64,000 nt of DNA. Origin: Sneathiellales bacterium (GTDB lineage Bacteria; Pseudomonadota; Alphaproteobacteria; JANQFL01). The position numbers were made by a program, and so were the translations under genes. A model generated the notes under the pieces. The model was given only the letters and a program-made list of their open reading frames with translations, was not told the DNA's origin and did not search any database. Where the stretch lies: NCBI GenBank assembly GCA_028277845.1, contig JANQFL010000070.1, positions 1 through 64,000 on the forward strand. The letters are read 5' to 3'. Numbering within the stretch: the stretch's first letter is position 1; the number at the start of each line of letters is the position of its first letter. Shown piece by piece: positions 45,828 to 53,921 of the stretch.

Positions 45828-46394
45828 TTAGCCTTGAAATCCAAGCTTGTGACGAATGCGTGCGCCGGATCCGTTCACGGTGCAGCTCCATATCCACCAT
45901 GCTTAGCCGCAGAGTCGTTAAGGAACTGCCAAGGGTAACCGGAAAGTGACTGGGGTGATTGCGGATTGGCGGCCGAATGGCAGATCGCGGAACTGGAACG
46001 AATGGTCTTGAATTCAGCCCGTATATTCCATCCCGTACGATATTTGGAGATGACACGAATTTGGCATGAGAGAAACAATCAGAGCGAGAATATCAACTTC
46101 ATTGATCGGTCGTTCACACGGGCCGACACCCAATGGACACAATGCCCGCATCGTGCCGGATGGGCGCGCCAAGCAGGCGACGATTATTCCGACGATGCCG
46201 CTCCGATACCTTTGTGCCTCACGAACAACGGTCCGAGTGACTGGGGCCACCTGGACCGATACCCGCAAGTGAATCCTTGATGGTGCCGCCGTCCGGTCCA
46301 TGGGCGCTCCCCGGATTTATTAGGACCGTTCGGCGAATTCCTTTATAGCTGTCGTGGCAATGACAACGACAACAAGTGAGTGGCGGTTGAGCGG
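45828..46394. other. Gap of about 570 bp without a supported gene
   Basis: Several short open frames on both strands overlap one another and none has a good ribosome site or recognisable protein sequence. The region holds the promoters of the minus-strand unknown gene and the plus-strand PLP enzyme. I see no riboswitch-like structure before the latter. Confidence 0.4.
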
Positions 46395-47543
46395 ATGACG
46401 GATCCCAAGAATTGGAAACCGGAAACGAGGGCGGCACAGGCGCTAGGGTGGGTCGATCAGGAGACGGGTGCCATCGTTCCCCCTCTCCACACCGCGACGA
46501 CCTACGAACGGGAAGCCGATCTGACCTATCCGCGAGGCCCGATTTACACCCGCGCCGACAATCCGACCTACCGCCAGCCGGAAGAACTGATGGCGTCCCT
46601 CGAAGGCGGGGCCAAGGCTCTGTTGTTTTCCTCCGGCATGGCGGCTGTTGCGTCGGCGTTTCAGGCGCTGAATGCCGGCGATCACGTGGTCGCGCCGTCG
46701 GCCGGATATTATGGCGTCCGTCATTGGCTGTCCGAGCATGGAGCGCGGTCCGGTCTGTCGACCGATTTTGTCGAACCGGGGGATATATCCGCTTTGCGGG
46801 CGGCCGTAATACCGGGAAAAACCAAGGCCGTGTGGATCGAGACGCCGGCAAACCCGGTGTGGACGATCACCGATATCCGGGCCGCCGCGGACATCGCCCA
46901 CGAAGCGGGTGCATGGCTTGGCGTGGACAACACGGTACCGACCCCCGTGCTGACACAGCCAATCGAATTCGGTGCGGATGTCGTCATGCATTCGGCGACC
47001 AAATATCTGGGTGGCCATGGCGACGTTCTCGCGGGCGTGCTTGTCCTGCGGGAGCAGGGCGAACTGGCGGACAGAATTGAAGCGATTCGGCATGACGCGG
47101 GCGCGGTACTCGGGCCGTTCGAATCCTGGTTGCTGTTGCGCGGGATGCGTACTCTGTTCCTCCGGGTCAATACCGCCAGCATCAACGCCGAACGCGTCGC
47201 GGCATTTCTCAAGGATCATCCTGCGGTCGAGCGCGTTCTGTATCCGGGGCTACCCGATTTTCCCGGCCACGACGTGGCTGCGCGGCAGATGTCGGGCGGC
47301 TTCGGCGGAATGCTGTCCGTTTGTTTGGCCGGTGGGCAGGAAGCCGCTGTCGGCGCCGCGGCCCGTCTGAAGGTGTTCAAGCGGGCGACATCGCTGGGCG
47401 GCGTCGAAAGTCTAGTGGAGCATCGGGCCAGTATCGAAGGCCCGGATACGCCGACGCCTGAGAACCTGCTGCGATTGTCCGTCGGCATCGAAAGCGCGGA
47501 CGATCTCGTGGCCGATTGGGAACAGGCGTTGGACGGTGTCTAG
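46395..47543 (+). CDS. Cystathionine gamma-synthase/lyase-type PLP enzyme
   Basis: 382-residue trans-sulfuration-family enzyme. Clear motifs: YTRADNPTYRQPEELMASLEGG, LLFSSGMAAVASAF (phosphate binding), WIETPANPVWTITDI, and VMHSATKYLGGHGDVLAGV with the PLP-binding Lys. The C-terminus has SLGGVESLVEHRAS. It could act as cystathionine beta- or gamma-lyase, gamma-synthase, or a sulfhydrylase; specificity is not readable. ATG 46395 is used; GTG 46380 is an alternative. Followed 65 bp downstream by a GST and a YbaK-like gene. Confidence 0.9.
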   Translation: MTDPKNWKPETRAAQALGWVDQETGAIVPPLHTATTYEREADLTYPRGPIYTRADNPTYRQPEELMASLEGGAKALLFSSGMAAVASAFQALNAGDHVVAPSAGYYGVRHWLSEHGARSGLSTDFVEPGDISALRAAVIPGKTKAVWIETPANPVWTITDIRAAADIAHEAGAWLGVDNTVPTPVLTQPIEFGADVVMHSATKYLGGHGDVLAGVLVLREQGELADRIEAIRHDAGAVLGPFESWLLLRGMRTLFLRVNTASINAERVAAFLKDHPAVERVLYPGLPDFPGHDVAARQMSGGFGGMLSVCLAGGQEAAVGAAARLKVFKRATSLGGVESLVEHRASIEGPDTPTPENLLRLSVGIESADDLVADWEQALDGV

Positions 47544-47608
47544 GACATGGGGACGGATTTCGTCCATGCCGGCCGATACAACAATCCATAATCAACGGGG
47601 AGAACAAC

Positions 47609-48223
47609 GTGATCGATCTTTATACGTGGAGTACGCCGAACGGCCGCAAGATTTCCGTGATGCTCGAGGAAGTGGATCTTCCCTATCAGGTGTTTCCGGT
47701 CAATATCCTTGAAGACGAGCAGTTCGAGCCGGATTTCCTCAAGATCAGCCCGAACAACAAGATTCCGGCGATCGTCGATTCGGACGGCCCCGACGGGGAA
47801 CCCATCGCATTGTTCGAATCCGGCGCCATTCTGATTTATCTCGCCGAAAAGACCGGACAGTTCTATCCGCAGGATCCGCGCACCCGCTACGACGTGTTGC
47901 AATGGCTGATGTTCCAAATGGGCGGCTTCGGGCCGATGCTGGGCCAGGCCCATCACTTTCTTCGGTTCGCGCCGGAGGACATTCCCTACGCCAAGGACAG
48001 ATACTCCCATGAAACCAGACGCTTGTACGGCGTTTTGGATACGCATCTAAAGGGTCGGGACTACCTGGCCGGTGCGTATTCCATCGCCGATATCGCCACG
48101 TTCCCCTGGGCAGCCCGCCACGAATGGCAGAACGTCGATCTGGCGGAGTTTCCCAACGTGAAACGCTGGTACGACGCGATCTGGGCGCGTCCCGCGGTGA
48201 AACGGGGGTTCGACGTACCCTGA
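47609..48223 (+). CDS. Glutathione S-transferase (YfcG/YghU-like)
   Basis: 204-residue GST with thioredoxin-like N-terminal half (DLYTWSTPNGRKISVMLEEVDLPY), the cis-Pro motif NNKIPAIVD, ALFESGAILIYLAEKTG for glutathione binding, and a helical C-terminal domain (YSIADIATFPWAARH). The TxxNxxK-type arrangement (STPNGRK) resembles the Nu-class disulfide-bond oxidoreductases YfcG and YghU. GTG start at 47609 behind GGGGAGA. The stop overlaps the next ATG by one base. Confidence 0.92.
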   Translation: MIDLYTWSTPNGRKISVMLEEVDLPYQVFPVNILEDEQFEPDFLKISPNNKIPAIVDSDGPDGEPIALFESGAILIYLAEKTGQFYPQDPRTRYDVLQWLMFQMGGFGPMLGQAHHFLRFAPEDIPYAKDRYSHETRRLYGVLDTHLKGRDYLAGAYSIADIATFPWAARHEWQNVDLAEFPNVKRWYDAIWARPAVKRGFDVP

Positions 48224-48717
48224 TGGATGACGGGGAGCTTCTCGAACGGGAATCGGTCCGGCGGGTACAAACGGCTCTGCGCACAGGTGGATCGGATGCC
48301 CGGGTCATCGTGCTGTCGGACACGGCCCGCACGGCGGAGGACGCCGCCAACGCGCTGGATTGCGAATTGGGTGCGATCGTCAAGTCATTGGTATTCACCG
48401 TGGGGCCGCAGCCTGTCATGGCTTTGGTCGCCGGAGACCGCCGCTGCAACGACAAACGCTTGAAGGCGATATTCGGGTTATCGGGCAAGGTCAGGCGGGC
48501 CGACGCCGAAACGGTACGCCAGGCAACCGGTTTTGCCATCGGCGGCGTGTCGCCGGTTGGCCACGCAACGGATTTGCCCGTCGCGATCGATGCCAGCTTG
48601 CAGCGGTTTGAGATTGTTTATGCCGCAGCGGGTCATCCGTATTGCGTGTTCGCCACTTCCGCTTATGAACTTGCGTCTCTTACCCGTGCCACGATTGATG
48701 AGTCATTGTCCCGTTGA
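48223..48717 (+). CDS. YbaK/EbsC-family aminoacyl-tRNA deacylase-like protein
   Basis: 164-residue YbaK/ProX-type domain protein, likely hydrolysing a mischarged aminoacyl-tRNA such as Cys- or Ala-tRNA(Pro). Recognisable parts: AANALDCELGAIVKSLVF with the conserved Lys, ALVAGDRRCNDKRLKAIFG, and ATGFAIGGVSPVGHATDLPVAID. ATG 48223 overlaps the GST stop (TGATG), so the two are co-translated. Confidence 0.88.
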   Translation: MDDGELLERESVRRVQTALRTGGSDARVIVLSDTARTAEDAANALDCELGAIVKSLVFTVGPQPVMALVAGDRRCNDKRLKAIFGLSGKVRRADAETVRQATGFAIGGVSPVGHATDLPVAIDASLQRFEIVYAAAGHPYCVFATSAYELASLTRATIDESLSR

Positions 48718-48862
48718 CGTAGGGGAAAAGGCGGGGAAAAATCGAATCAAGCAACCCTCTGTTAACTCCAGGGACCGAAAATCACCGTTAACCAATAGGT
48801 GGGAGACTCAATCAAGGTCGCGGTCCCAGCAAGCGGCCACCGGTATGGAGATGGAGGAAATC

Positions 48863-49132
48863 ATGGACCGTATTGGCGAACTGGACGTCGACCGGTACGT
48901 GCATTTGGCGGAGACCGGAACTGTCGACGCACAGTTTAATCTGGGACTAATGTATTCGACGGGTCAGGGTGTGCCGCAAGACTACGTTCTGGCACACAAA
49001 TGGTTCAATCTGGCGGCCATGGCCGGCAACCAGGAGGCGCGCGAGAACCGCGTCGATCTGGCGCGTGACATGTCGTCGGATGAAATCGCCGAAGCACAGC
49101 GCCTGGCGCGGGAGTGGAAGCGGACCCACTGA
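48863..49132 (+). CDS. Sel1-repeat protein
   Basis: 89-residue helical repeat protein. One clear Sel1/TPR-like unit is visible (GTVDAQFNLGLMYSTGQGVPQDYVLAHKWFNLAAMAGN), followed by a partial helix pair (SSDEIAEAQRLAREWK). ATG 48863 is preceded by GGAGGAA at good spacing; ATG 48845 is possible but would place that site inside the gene. Too short for a full repeat array; probably a small protein-interaction module. Followed by a strong terminator at 49233. Confidence 0.75.
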   Translation: MDRIGELDVDRYVHLAETGTVDAQFNLGLMYSTGQGVPQDYVLAHKWFNLAAMAGNQEARENRVDLARDMSSDEIAEAQRLAREWKRTH

Positions 49133-49232
49133 ACGCCGTTTCGGCGCCAGTGATCGTTATGTGGGGCGGACGCACCGTGTTGCGTTTCGGCCGTTCGCGG
49201 ACGGCATTCAGCTCCACGGCATGCAAAAAAGC

Positions 49233-49260
49233 AAAACCCGGGCAAGGCCCGGGTTTTTTT
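49233..49260 (+). terminator. Rho-independent terminator after the Sel1 gene
   Basis: Stem CCCGGGC (49237-49243), loop AAG, stem GCCCGGG (49247-49253), followed by TTTTTTT; AAAA on the left extends the pairing. It ends the plus-strand transcript and could also act on the opposite strand. Confidence 0.9.
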
Positions 49261-49389
49261 GTCTGTAACGGATTGTCCGGTTGCGGTGCTTCCGGCGTCG
49301 TTCCGGAGATCAACGACGCCGTTGGCGCGGGCAAACGCGTTAGGATTCAGCCGACCGGAATAGGGCGGCGGTCATCCCGGAAATGTGGA

Positions 49390-49689
49390 TCAGGCGGCCG
49401 GTTCGTCGGCAAGGGCGAGACGTTCGACGTCTTCCCAGGCATCACCCGAGGCGACGACACAGCTCGTGCCGTTCGGCATGGTGACGATGATGGTCCAGGA
49501 GCCGTCCTTGGAGGCCAGAACCTCGAGAACGCTGCCGTTGGAGACGAGGCCCATGGCAACCGGGGCCTCCGAATACCCCTGTTTGAGGCTATCCAGGAAG
49601 GTGTCGCGCTTGTTGCACATGGTTTGGGCCATGGCTGACGTGGAAATCACGATGCCCAGGCCGGCGGCGATAACGGTTTTCATCAACAT
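49390..49689 (-). CDS. Small periplasmic protein, unknown function
   Basis: 99-residue protein with a clear signal peptide (MLMKTVIAAGLGIVISTSAMAQ), then a small beta-rich domain with two cysteines (TMCNKRDTFLDSLKQG; NGTSCVVASGDAWEDV). Common unnamed alphaproteobacterial type resembling small periplasmic hypothetical proteins that have a GSWTIIVT strand. ATG 49689 lies at good distance from GGAG; ATG 49683 is an alternative. Confidence 0.72.
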   Translation of the reverse strand: MLMKTVIAAGLGIVISTSAMAQTMCNKRDTFLDSLKQGYSEAPVAMGLVSNGSVLEVLASKDGSWTIIVTMPNGTSCVVASGDAWEDVERLALADEPAA

Positions 49690-50015
49690 GGTCTTTCTCC
49701 GGTTTCCGGGACGGAAAGAAAGTTCTTTTCGTCCTTATGCCGAATCTATGACCCCCGCTATTAATAAATAGTAAACTCGGTAAGAAAAAGAATAGTTACA
49801 AAGAAAATTTCACATGAATGTGATAAATCCGTGATGTTTCGAATAATTGTATTTCATTCTAAATTGTCGACAAGTATTCAACTAAATTTGTTTTTTCTGT
49901 AGTGCGGAGTGACTTTTATTGATTTGGTTTTCAAGTGCTTGCACGGCGGGTGATCGTTGACAGGCAAAGGGTGCGTTTAGTAAAGATGGCGCGCGCCATG
50001 ACCATCAGGCGATCA
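49690..50015. other. AT-rich gap before tRNA-Ser
   Basis: No gene supported. The base composition drops clearly between 49740 and 49930. The right end carries a plausible tRNA promoter. Confidence 0.5.
49957..49986 (+). promoter_or_regulatory. Possible promoter of tRNA-Ser
   Basis: TTGACA at 49957-49962 and TAAAGA at 49981-49986, spaced by 18 bases, about 30 bp before the mature tRNA start. The -10 is a poor match, so this is tentative. Confidence 0.35.
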
Positions 50016-50783
50016 GGAGCGGTGGGTGAGTGGCTGAAACCAGCGGTTTGCTAAACCGCCGTACTCTTTAAAGGGGTACCGAGGGTTCGAATCCCTCCCG
50101 CTCCGCCACTCCCGTACAAAACTGGACACCCCGGTGCGAAAAAAAGTCTCAGGGTCTGATGCGGCTTCTAAAAGCCCAGATTTCTGCCCTTTGATCCCGA
50201 TCCTTTGCTCGCCAACCACAACCTGATCAACAAGGAAGCGCACGTAATTCCTCGCCATTACCGAACCCGGCTCTCGCAACTTTGCCTTCAGCGCACGTCC
50301 AAAGGCATCAAGATTGCGGTTTGACAGTAGCTTTGGCGGTACGTCGTGACGCTGCCGGTTTACGGCTCGCAGATGGATCAGCTCATCCCGTCTTTGCGTG
50401 TGCTTCGATAGCCGCCGTCTGAAAGTGTCCTCATCCTGCACAAGTCCGTTCTCAATAGCTTCGTACAGGCGTTCTATAGATTGCTCTACATGACGTAGTT
50501 CCCGGTTCAGGTCCTTCTCTCTTTCTCGCCATGCGCTTCGTTTCTCGAGAATTCGGCTCGCCAGTCCGGAAAGCAGTTCTTTCAGCCGGTCAGGTACAAG
50601 TAGCCGTGTTTCGATTGCATCCAAAACTATTTCGTCGAGATGCTCCATACGGATGCTACGGCCAGGGCAGGCTTTCCTGCCTTTGGTCGCCGCATGCGAG
50701 CATGCGTAGTGTTCTGAGCGAGTATTGACCTGACAGTTGGGTCGGCACCGGGTCTCATTATGGGTGAGGTCGGGTGTGGCCAT
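50013..50783 (-). pseudogene. Truncated large serine recombinase (C-terminal part), reading into tRNA-Ser
   Basis: 256-codon remainder of a site-specific serine recombinase. It begins inside the zinc-ribbon domain (EHYACSHAATKGRKACPG), followed by the coiled-coil region (AWREREKDLNRELRHVEQSIERLYEAIENG) typical of large serine integrases. The catalytic N-terminal domain is missing and the break coincides with the left end of the IS481-type element (50784). The last 31 codons are the reverse complement of tRNA-Ser and give the familiar SGRDSNPR string, so the native protein end is uncertain. This places the original attachment site at the tRNA 3' end. Confidence 0.85.
50016..50108 (+). tRNA. 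tRNA-Ser(GCU)
   Basis: Acceptor stem GGAGCGG pairs with CCGCTCC (50098-50104), discriminator G, encoded CCA at 50106-50108. Anticodon GCT lies in TTTGCTAAA, with a 7-base loop and CCAGCGG/CCGCC stem region. A long variable arm (GTACTCTTTAAAGGGGTAC) marks class II tRNA-Ser. The T-loop GGTTCGAATCC is standard. Its 3' end is the probable attachment site of the neighbouring element. Confidence 0.95.
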
Positions 50784-51666
50784 GCCGCTCCTGAGAGGGG
50801 TTAGGATTTGTTTTGCACAAACAGTCCGACCATTTCAGGAGAAGACGACATGACCACGAAGGATAAGGTAGCACGGCGCAAGTTGAGTTTGCTCGAATTG
50901 GCGACGGACCTGGACAATGTGTCCAAGGCCTGCAAGCTGATGGGCTATTCGCGTCAGCAGTTCTACGAGATCCGCCGTAACTTCCAGACCTATGGCGCCC
51001 AGGGGCTGATCGACCGTCTGCCCGGGCCCAGGGGGCCGCACCCGAACCGGGTGCCGGAAGAAGTCGAACAGGCGATCCTCGCGCACGCTCTCGACCATCC
51101 CAGCCACGGCCCCTTGCGGGTCGCCCAGGAACTGACGCTTCAGGGCATCCAGGTCTCGTCGGGCGGAGTGCGCGGCGTCTGGGGCCGGCTCTATACCGCC
51201 AAGCTGCCGGTTACCGCCGTGCATGTCATGAACAACGACGTGCTGCCCACCTTCGAGCAACACGGCGCCCGCATCACCACCGTGCTCAGCGACAATGGCC
51301 GCGAGTATTGCGGCCGGCCCGACAAGCACCCCTATGAGCTGTTCCTGCAGCTCGAGGAGATCAAGCATCGCACCACCAAGGTGCGCCGGCCGCAATCCAA
51401 CGGCTTCGTCGAGCGCCTGCACCGCACCCTGTTGGACGAGCACTTCCGCGTCATGGGACGGACCAAATTCTACGACAGTGTCGACGAGATGCAGAAGGAC
51501 CTCGATGCCTATCTCGTCACCTACAATACCAAGCGGCCGCATCAGGGCCGCGGCATGCAAGGAAGAACGCCCGCAACCGTCTTCGTCGCGGGCCTGCCCA
51601 AAGTGAAAAACCGAAAGGAGGTAAAACCGAAAAAAGCCGCCTAAACCAATCCCGCACAGGAGCGGC
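50784..51666 (+). mobile_element. IS481-family insertion sequence, internally deleted
   Basis: Bounded by imperfect terminal inverted repeats: left 50784-50804 (GCCGCTCCTGAGAGGGGTTAG) and right 51646-51666, 17 of 21 bases matching in inverted orientation. Single transposase gene inside. At about 0.88 kb it is shorter than full IS481-type elements. I see no target-site duplication outside the repeats, so the flanks have probably changed since insertion. Confidence 0.75.
50850..51644 (+). pseudogene. IS481-type transposase with internal deletion
   Basis: 264-codon frame from ATG 50850 (after AGGAGAAGACGAC) that stays open. The N-terminal helix-turn-helix part (VSKACKLMGYSRQQFYEIRRNFQTYGAQGLIDR) and the C-terminal catalytic half (TTVLSDNGREYCGRP, VRRPQSNGFVERLHRTLLDEHFR, YNTKRPHQGRGM) are intact. 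Between them GGVRGVW joins directly to GRLYTAKLPVTAVHV near base 51184, so the segment that normally carries the first catalytic Asp of the DDE triad is gone. The protein should be inactive although the frame survives. Confidence 0.82.
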
Positions 51667-52257
51667 GACTGTCAGGCGATATCCATCTCTGTACAGCCCT
51701 GGCAATGTATTTTGAACCCCCCGTGTTACTAATCACGGGGGCAAGTGACTTGGTTCCCATGCTACCAAGATGATGCTCTTTCGAAAACACAAGCATTATT
51801 GATGCCCTTTCAAAGGCGACGCTCGGGTGCATGACATTTCCCAATCAAATTTGGTTGAGCATGAGGGAGTATCGTCTGCCTAGGCGCAAGTTGTACATAT
51901 AGATTAAAAGCGGCCTCGTAGGCGGCGTGTTTTTGTGGCTCAATCCCACACAAATACTGCAGATTTTCAGTGTTCAGGACCTCTGTCGAAACCGAACGTT
52001 GCCCACCTCGAGAGTCGCTCTGGCCAGTCCTATTCGAGTGTCCGTAACTCTTGATCGGCCGCGGCGCCACTGGCACCATTTTGTAACAAAAATGAAAAAA
52101 TAATACACTTACGCTACAAATTAAATTAGTAATTCTACTATATATACAAGTCGGCTTCGCAAAATTCGCAAATTCGGACTCGTTCGAGCTGATGATACAT
52201 CCTCACATGGAGATCAGCTGTGTTTTTGATGCGATACCAAATTCAGGTCCTAGATCA
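51667..52257. other. AT-rich gap in the island with a hairpin
   Basis: No gene supported; the short frames here have no recognisable sequence. Positions 51718-51741 hold an inverted repeat (CCCCCGTG, 8-nt loop TTACTAAT, CACGGGGG), possibly a recombination or transcription signal. The segment 52080-52190 is strongly AT-rich and likely carries the promoter of the downstream three-gene operon. Confidence 0.45.
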
Positions 52258-52512
52258 ATGATGAATCCCTTCAGGTGTTTACTGTTTATGTTGGTTTTTC
52301 TCGCTGGGTCGGGACTTGATCAACACGCCTATGCGTACCTCGATCCGGGCACAGGAAGCATGGTGCTGCAGCTCCTTTTGGGGGGAATTGCCGGCGCCCT
52401 CGTGGTTGGCAAGCTGTACTGGCATCGGTTTAAAAGCATGTTTGGCAGAAGCGCGTCCAACCCATCGACCGAGAACCACCGAGACGCGCAAGATTCCCAA
52501 AACGAAAAATGA
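52258..52512 (+). CDS. Small membrane protein of the AYLDPGTGS type
   Basis: 84-residue protein with an N-terminal hydrophobic helix that may be a signal peptide (CLLFMLVFLAGSGLDQHAYA), then AYLDPGTGSMVLQLLLGGIAGALVVGKLYW, i.e. a conserved motif plus a transmembrane helix, and a hydrophilic tail. Such short proteins are remembered next to NoeA-like methyltransferase genes, but no function is established. ATG 52258 or 52261 are both possible. Its stop overlaps the next ATG by three bases (ATGA), so it is co-translated with the methyltransferase. Lower GC than the chromosome. Confidence 0.7.
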   Translation: MMNPFRCLLFMLVFLAGSGLDQHAYAYLDPGTGSMVLQLLLGGIAGALVVGKLYWHRFKSMFGRSASNPSTENHRDAQDSQNEK

Positions 52513-53906
52513 ACAATTTCGTCCCTGATCCCGGCTCGTTTCGGGATCCGAGTGGCCGTATCTATGTGCTCGGCGACAAGGTGTACCGCACGATCACGGA
52601 CTATGCTGCCCGTGATTTCGAATATGTGCGCGGCACAGGGCTGATAGATCGTCTTGTTGCTGACGGACGGCTCATCGGCGCCGACATCGTTCCCGTCGAC
52701 GTTCTTGGGGAGGTTGGAAAGGATGCCCGGTATGTCGTCGAGCACCCGCGTCTGCCCTTTGTGTCATACCCTTACGAATGGCCGTTTCCGGCGTTGAAGG
52801 CGGCAGCTCTGCTTCATCTCGACATCCACCTCGCGGCTCTCGATGCAGGCGTGACCCTGTCCGATGCGACTGCCTACAACGTACAATTTCTTGGTACCCG
52901 CCCAGTGTTTATTGATCTGTTGTCGTTCCAGAAATACAACAAAGGTGACATGTGGACAGGGCATCGTCAGTTCTGCGAACAATTCCTCAATCCGCTCTTA
53001 CTGCGATCCGAAGTCGGCGTTGTTCACAATCACTGGTATCGCGGTGCGCAAGAAGGCCTGAGTGCGTCCGATCTGAGACGCATTTTGCCATGGAGAAGCA
53101 AGCTGTCACGCAATGTCTTGCTGCACGTTATTGCACAATCCGCTTTCCAGAAATCTTCGAGCACGACAACCCTTAGCAAAAGTGAATTAGCGTCAACGCA
53201 ATTTCCGCTCGCATCCTATCACAACATGCTGACCAAATTGCGGAACTGGATTCAAATGCTCCAACCGGCGGATACCGGTAAAACGGTTTGGCACGACTAC
53301 GAGAAACATCACAGCTACGAAGGCCACGAGTTTGAAGCAAAGAAAGCGTTTATCGGCAAATTCGTGAGCACTGTTAAACCCAAAATATTGTGGGATCTCG
53401 GTTGCAATACGGGTGATTTTTCAAAAGTCGCTTTAGAAAATGGTGCCGCATATACGGTCGGCTTCGATTTCGATCAGGGGGCGCTGGAGTTGGCGTTCGA
53501 CCGAGCCGAAACAAACGACTTAACGATACAGCCATTGTTCCTTGATGGCGCAAATCCTTCCCCCAGCCAAGGCTGGAACGAATGCGAAAGAAAAGGGCTG
53601 ATGGAACGGGCTAATGCCGAAGCTCTCATCGCCTTGGCGTTCATCCATCACATCGTGATCGGAAAAAATGTCCCTCTCGTCGACGTAACCGGCTGGCTGA
53701 CAAACCTGGCCCCTCGAGGAGTTATTGAGTTCGTGCCGAAGCAGGATCCGATGGTCAAAAAACTTTTGTCGCTTAGAGAAGATATCTTCGCAGACTACAC
53801 GGAAGATAACTTCGCTCGAAGTCTTTCTCAAAAAGTGACTATCGTTCAAACAGAAACGATTACGGATAGCGGTCGGAAACTGTTCTGGTTCGAACGCCTG
53901 AACTAG
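52509..53906 (+). CDS. NoeA-like SAM-dependent methyltransferase with kinase-like N-terminal half
   Basis: 465-residue protein. The C-terminal half is a class I SAM methyltransferase (ILWDLGCNTGDFSKVALENGA, YTVGFDFDQGALE, ALIALAFIHHI). The N-terminal half (residues 1-230) contains LSDATAYNVQFLGTRPVFIDLLSFQ, whose D-x4-N and ID spacing recalls the catalytic loop and metal-binding Asp of protein-kinase-like folds; this is an inference. The best-known relative is the nodulation protein NoeA. Middle gene of a three-gene operon; 15 bp before the next gene. GC content is below that of the flanking chromosome, in keeping with acquisition. Confidence 0.78.
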   Translation: MNNFVPDPGSFRDPSGRIYVLGDKVYRTITDYAARDFEYVRGTGLIDRLVADGRLIGADIVPVDVLGEVGKDARYVVEHPRLPFVSYPYEWPFPALKAAALLHLDIHLAALDAGVTLSDATAYNVQFLGTRPVFIDLLSFQKYNKGDMWTGHRQFCEQFLNPLLLRSEVGVVHNHWYRGAQEGLSASDLRRILPWRSKLSRNVLLHVIAQSAFQKSSSTTTLSKSELASTQFPLASYHNMLTKLRNWIQMLQPADTGKTVWHDYEKHHSYEGHEFEAKKAFIGKFVSTVKPKILWDLGCNTGDFSKVALENGAAYTVGFDFDQGALELAFDRAETNDLTIQPLFLDGANPSPSQGWNECERKGLMERANAEALIALAFIHHIVIGKNVPLVDVTGWLTNLAPRGVIEFVPKQDPMVKKLLSLREDIFADYTEDNFARSLSQKVTIVQTETITDSGRKLFWFERLN

Positions 53907-53921
53907 CGGGTTGTCTCAGCG

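Noticed and set aside
46300-46394. Possible SAM-type riboswitch before the PLP enzyme
   Set aside because: No conserved stem or pseudoknot pattern could be made out upstream of the start.
51810-52079. 89-codon minus-strand frame in the island gap
   Set aside because: No ribosome site or recognisable sequence; composition does not look like a protein.
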